Under the pieces are notes generated by a model. The model searched no databases. It was given only the letters and a program-made list of their open reading frames with translations, and was not told the DNA's origin. From the NCBI GenBank assembly GCA_040357565.1, contig JBDODJ010000192.1: a stretch of DNA of 21,655 bases. The stretch is one strand, 5' to 3'. Shown piece after piece: positions 19,228 to 21,655 of this stretch. Origin of the DNA: Cercozoa sp. M6MM. Taxonomy: Eukaryota > Endomyxa: Ascetosporea. The first letter of the stretch is position 1; the number at the start of each line of letters is the position of its first letter. The position numbers and the translations under genes were made by a program.

Positions 19228-19925
19228 CATACCCGAATTGGGCCTTGGTAAATTGATTGTACTTTGCCAGTGATACAAAAAAACTAAGAAACGTAAGAAA
19301 GTCTGTTCCTGGAGAGAGTGGCCAAGTGTCAGTTTGAAAGAGTGAGCTACCCCAACGGTTTAGTTGGGCGGCAAAGCACTGGTGGCGGAAAGGTCCCCGT
19401 CAGACGGTAACTGTAGAAAGGACAGTCAGTAAAAAGGGTCCTTGAGACGGAAAGACGTCGTCAAAACGTTAACTGAGTAGTGAGGATTCAGAAGTACTTG
19501 AGTCGGCGTGAAGTAAAGAAAAGAAGGGCCTCTGGAAAGTCAGAGGACAGGTAGAAGCGAAGACAACTGGTCCTGGAGAGGTCAGATTACCTGGTCGAGA
19601 GAGCCCTTCTTTGAGTTCAGCTGCAAAAGCTTGCTCAAGGCTTCCCTACTCAAACACAGGTGTTCCACAGTCTGGACTGAAGCTCTCAGTGAGTTTAGGT
19701 CAGGATACCAGCGAACACACGTCAAAATCTTACACCTCTCTTGTGGTTTTTTGTAAGTCTTAAAATGGCCCCGCCAATCCGGGACAACTGAAACCCGTTT
19801 CAAAACATTAAGGTATTCGCCAGCTCCAGTTCTAGACTTGAAGGGACAATCGAAGCGTTCTAGACTTTCTGGGATAGTCTACGGCCTGTCCTCATGGGGC
19901 ACGGCACCCAAGTCAACGGTTTCAG
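19161..19925. other. Region between the doubtful ORF and the UEV gene
   Basis: About 765 bp. Apart from the right arm of the inverted repeat, I see no clear feature. A 73-codon minus frame (19582-19803) begins at TTG, without an ATG, and has no recognisable domain. The right part should contain the 3' UTR of the UEV gene. Confidence 0.45.
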
Positions 19926-20466
19926 TTAGAAATAGTTGCCCTCCGGTTGAGGCAGGTGCGCGACGCTCTGCATGATCTCGCGCAGCTCGACCAGCGGCTT
20001 GTCCATCGTGTCGTTGCGCGTCCACTGATGCAGCGTTCGCAGCTTGCGCGGATCGACCTTTCATACACCAGGGAAAGATAGTAAGGCAGACCAGACAAGC
20101 GAATAAAAAACTTGAAAGTACCCGTCCAGTGCTTTGGTCGACGCAGTCGGCGTTGAAGCGTGTCTGGAAGCGCAGCTGCGGCGGCTGCTCCGGGTAGTTC
20201 TCACCGCACTCGATGAGCACCCTGTAGATACGATCGGCGATCGGCGTGTCCTGCGGCGGGAAGATCGTGCTCTGCCAGTGCGTCAGCGTCATGTCAGTGT
20301 TGTCGGCCAGGCCCCAGGAAATCACACCTACCAACAGCACATACACACAGCACAGGCAACACTGAATGAAGCTACCTGCATGAGGAAGACTGTCGCCCTT
20401 GCCCTCGGCACGGTGCAGCTCATCCAGCAGCTTAAACGAGCGCGGCACAATGACCTCTTCCGCCAT
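19926..20466 (-). CDS. MMS2: Ubiquitin E2 variant, Mms2/Uev1 type
   Basis: Catalytically inactive E2 partner that pairs with Ubc13 to build Lys63-linked ubiquitin chains, used in post-replication DNA repair and signalling. Exons 20376-20466, 20122-20327 and 19926-20057 join in phase to 142 residues, the normal length. The N-terminus has VPRSFKLLDELHRAEKG-like sequence (here RAEGKGDS). Then come ISWGLADNTDMTLTHWQSTI, the E2-fold DRIYRVLIECGENYPEQPP, and RFQTRFNADCVDQSTG. The last exon starts VDPRKLRTLHQW and ends LPQPEGNYF. The catalytic Cys of active E2s is absent: the position after the G-x-V is Asp, as in other UEVs. The Cys in NADC is upstream of that position. Nothing looks truncated. It shares a 280-bp divergent spacer with the Q/N-rich gene. 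Confidence 0.95.
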
Positions 20467-20746
20467 TCTGTTTTCACGGGGAACACCGCGTCAGAACAAG
20501 AAAACAACCACCCACAGAAAGAAAACCTCTCTTGTGGTGGCTGTGTAGAACTTTATCAGCTACTCTGAGCACTCCCACAATTGCAGACTCAAAGTCAACA
20601 CACAGTTGCACGTTCAGGGGCAGGGTGTGGGTCTTAGAAAAAACTGAAGAGCCGGAGCTCAGGGATAGTCAAAATAGCCACGACAACTACGAAGCGCGCG
20701 AGAATTCTAAAAGGGCTGCAGAGCAGTGCAAACAGAGTTTTGTAAC
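20467..20746. promoter_or_regulatory. Divergent promoter region, UEV / Q-N-rich gene
   Basis: 280 bp between two head-to-head start codons, so both promoters and 5' UTRs must fit here. I cannot assign a core promoter motif with confidence. Confidence 0.5.
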
Positions 20747-21288
20747 ATGCCTCGTCGGCGCAACAAGCGAAGCGTGAGTTTTCGTGGGAAAAAACAATGA
20801 TGTCGGGTGAGTATCGACATATCTCGTTGCATTATGTGATTTGTGCAGCGCAAGGGCGGCGCCGCCGAGCCGGCGCCAAAGCGCCAGAAGCAGCAGGCGC
20901 AGCAGCAGGAGCAGAGGCAGCAACTTGTCGATACGAAATCGCAAGAGATGCCGAAGCCGGGAGTTCAGTCGAAGCACTCTCAGTCGAAGCACTCTCAGTC
21001 GAAGCACTCTCAGTCGAAGCACTCTCAGTCGAAACAGAAGCGCAAGCAGCGAAAGCAGCAGAAAAAGACGCAACAAAAGCAGCAGCAGCAGCAGGTCGAA
21101 ACTGAAGTCAAGCAGCAGCTGCAAGAACAGCAGGCAGCGGCTGCAAGTGCAGTCGACGACATGCTGGCCTTCCTGGGTGCCGACGGCAGCGACAGCGACA
21201 GCGACGCCGACGACAGTCAGCAGGGCAGCGGTGCCAACAACAGCAGCAACAACAGCAACTGCAACAACAACAACAACAACGACAACGA

Positions 21289-21325
<37 letters not shown>

Positions 21326-21492
21326 AGCGATGCCGAGCTGGAGCGACTCATCGCCATGGACGACGAGGATGAGCCGCTCGACCACGAGTTCGCGCACAAG
21401 AAGTCGCGCCGCGTCGACGCTACCGAGGTCCAGGTGCGTGTGTGTGTGTGTGCCACCTGTCCCCTGTGTGCACCTGTATCTGTGTGGTGCGC

Positions 21493-21526
<34 letters not shown>

Positions 21527-21655
21527 ATATGTACAAGTACACATACAAGTAGATGTACAAGTAGATGTACAGTACATGTACATGTGTACATGTCTCTATG
21601 TGCACACGCGCACAGGCACTGCTGCGAGACCTGGGCGGCGACGACTTTGAGCAGC
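20747..21655 (+). CDS. Low-complexity, probably nuclear Q/N/D-rich protein (3' truncated by window)
   Basis: No family recognised. Exons 20747-20773 (MPRRRNKRS), 20849-21433 and 21616 to the window edge join in phase; 217 residues are visible. The second exon frame is open throughout but lacks an early ATG, so the upstream mini-exon supplies the start. Order: a basic start (RKGGAAEPAPKRQ), Gln-rich stretches, four tandem QSKHS repeats, a Lys/Arg/Gln-rich coiled or disordered part (KQKRKQRKQQKK), and Q5. Then comes VDDMLAFLGADGSDSDSDAD, followed by Asn then Asn-Asp repeats. After that the sequence looks ordered: DAELERLIAMDDEDEP and then HEFAHKKSRRVDATEVQ, ALLRDLGGDDFEQ. The alternating basic and acidic low complexity suggests a nuclear or nucleolar protein; the ordered part may begin a domain beyond the window. 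Intron 2 carries a GT microsatellite. Confidence 0.72.
20966..21034 (+). repeat. 15-bp coding tandem repeat, four copies plus partial
   Basis: cagtcgaagcactct is repeated four times without mismatch at 20966-21025, then a partial copy. In the deduced frame each unit encodes QSKHS. Perfect identity suggests recent expansion or strong homogenisation. Confidence 0.9.
21237..21330 (+). repeat. Coding AAC/GAC trinucleotide repeat
   Basis: Runs of AAC shading into alternating AAC GAC encode poly-Asn then Asn-Asp repeats in the Q/N-rich gene. Length polymorphism is likely. Confidence 0.85.
21494..21525 (+). repeat. (GT)n microsatellite in an intron
   Basis: A GT tract of about 32 nt within intron 21434-21615 of the Q/N-rich gene. 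It is followed by imperfect GTACA/TGTACA units (21529-21592) that are locally self-complementary. Confidence 0.85.

Noticed and set aside
18490-19925. A transposon or virus-derived insertion
   Set aside because: No transposase, integrase, polymerase or capsid-like protein is recognisable, and no target-site duplication is visible. Only a short inverted repeat and an orphan ORF remain, reported separately.
20687-21583. 298-codon minus-strand frame with poly-Val/Leu stretches
   Set aside because: It is the antisense of the AAC/GAC and CAG repeats of the Q/N-rich gene. The plus frame has matching splice sites and a sensible start.

Overview
This window is compact, intron-dense nuclear DNA from a eukaryote. 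Every confident gene is cut by short GT-AG introns, mostly 45-150 nt. All three standard stop codons end genes. I rebuilt each gene by hand by walking reading frame and splice phase, and the phases close without a break across about 95 introns. The gene set is an ADAM-type metalloprotease, a membrane RING-H2 ligase, TMEM19, a V-ATPase e subunit, an Mms2-type UEV and a CDCA7-type zinc-finger protein. It fits a unicellular eukaryote such as a protist or unicellular holozoan, but I cannot name the lineage from the sequence alone.

Layout, left to right. 1-14 is a G run. 32-534 (-) is a small basic nuclear-type protein with an RVxF-like motif. 673-2542 (-) is an 11-exon multi-pass RING-H2 E3 ligase. 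2837-3168 (+) is a V-ATPase V0 subunit e, divergent from the ligase. 3836-8720 (-) is a 36-exon ADAM-like metalloprotease with prodomain, catalytic, disintegrin, Cys-rich and TSP1-like parts and a probable GPI-anchor tail. 9174-10048 (-) is a 168-residue membrane protein I do not recognise. 10049-11251 is the longest stretch without a gene. 11252-12829 (-) is TMEM19. 13332-18205 (+) is a 26-exon, 992-residue protein with a zf-4CXXC_R1 (CDCA7-type) zinc finger. 18777-19160 (+) is a doubtful intronless membrane ORF beside a 20-bp inverted repeat. 19926-20466 (-) is an Mms2/Uev1-type ubiquitin E2 variant. 20747 to the window end (+) is a low-complexity Q/N/D-rich protein, truncated by the window.

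Three gene pairs are head-to-head across short spacers: ligase/V-ATPase e (294 bp), TMEM19/zinc-finger gene (502 bp) and UEV/QN-rich gene (280 bp). They probably share promoter regions. No operon-like or pathway cluster is evident. Two genes belong to the ubiquitin system and two to endomembranes, but adjacency looks incidental.

The observations most worth following are the GPI-tailed ADAM/disintegrin/TSP1 protease with an altered zinc motif, the strong use of GTAC rather than GTAAG at 5' splice sites, the CDCA7-type finger lacking the residues mutated in human ICF syndrome, and the C-rich, telomere-like intron tracts. I saw no rRNA, tRNA, CRISPR array, or recognisable transposon or viral gene.
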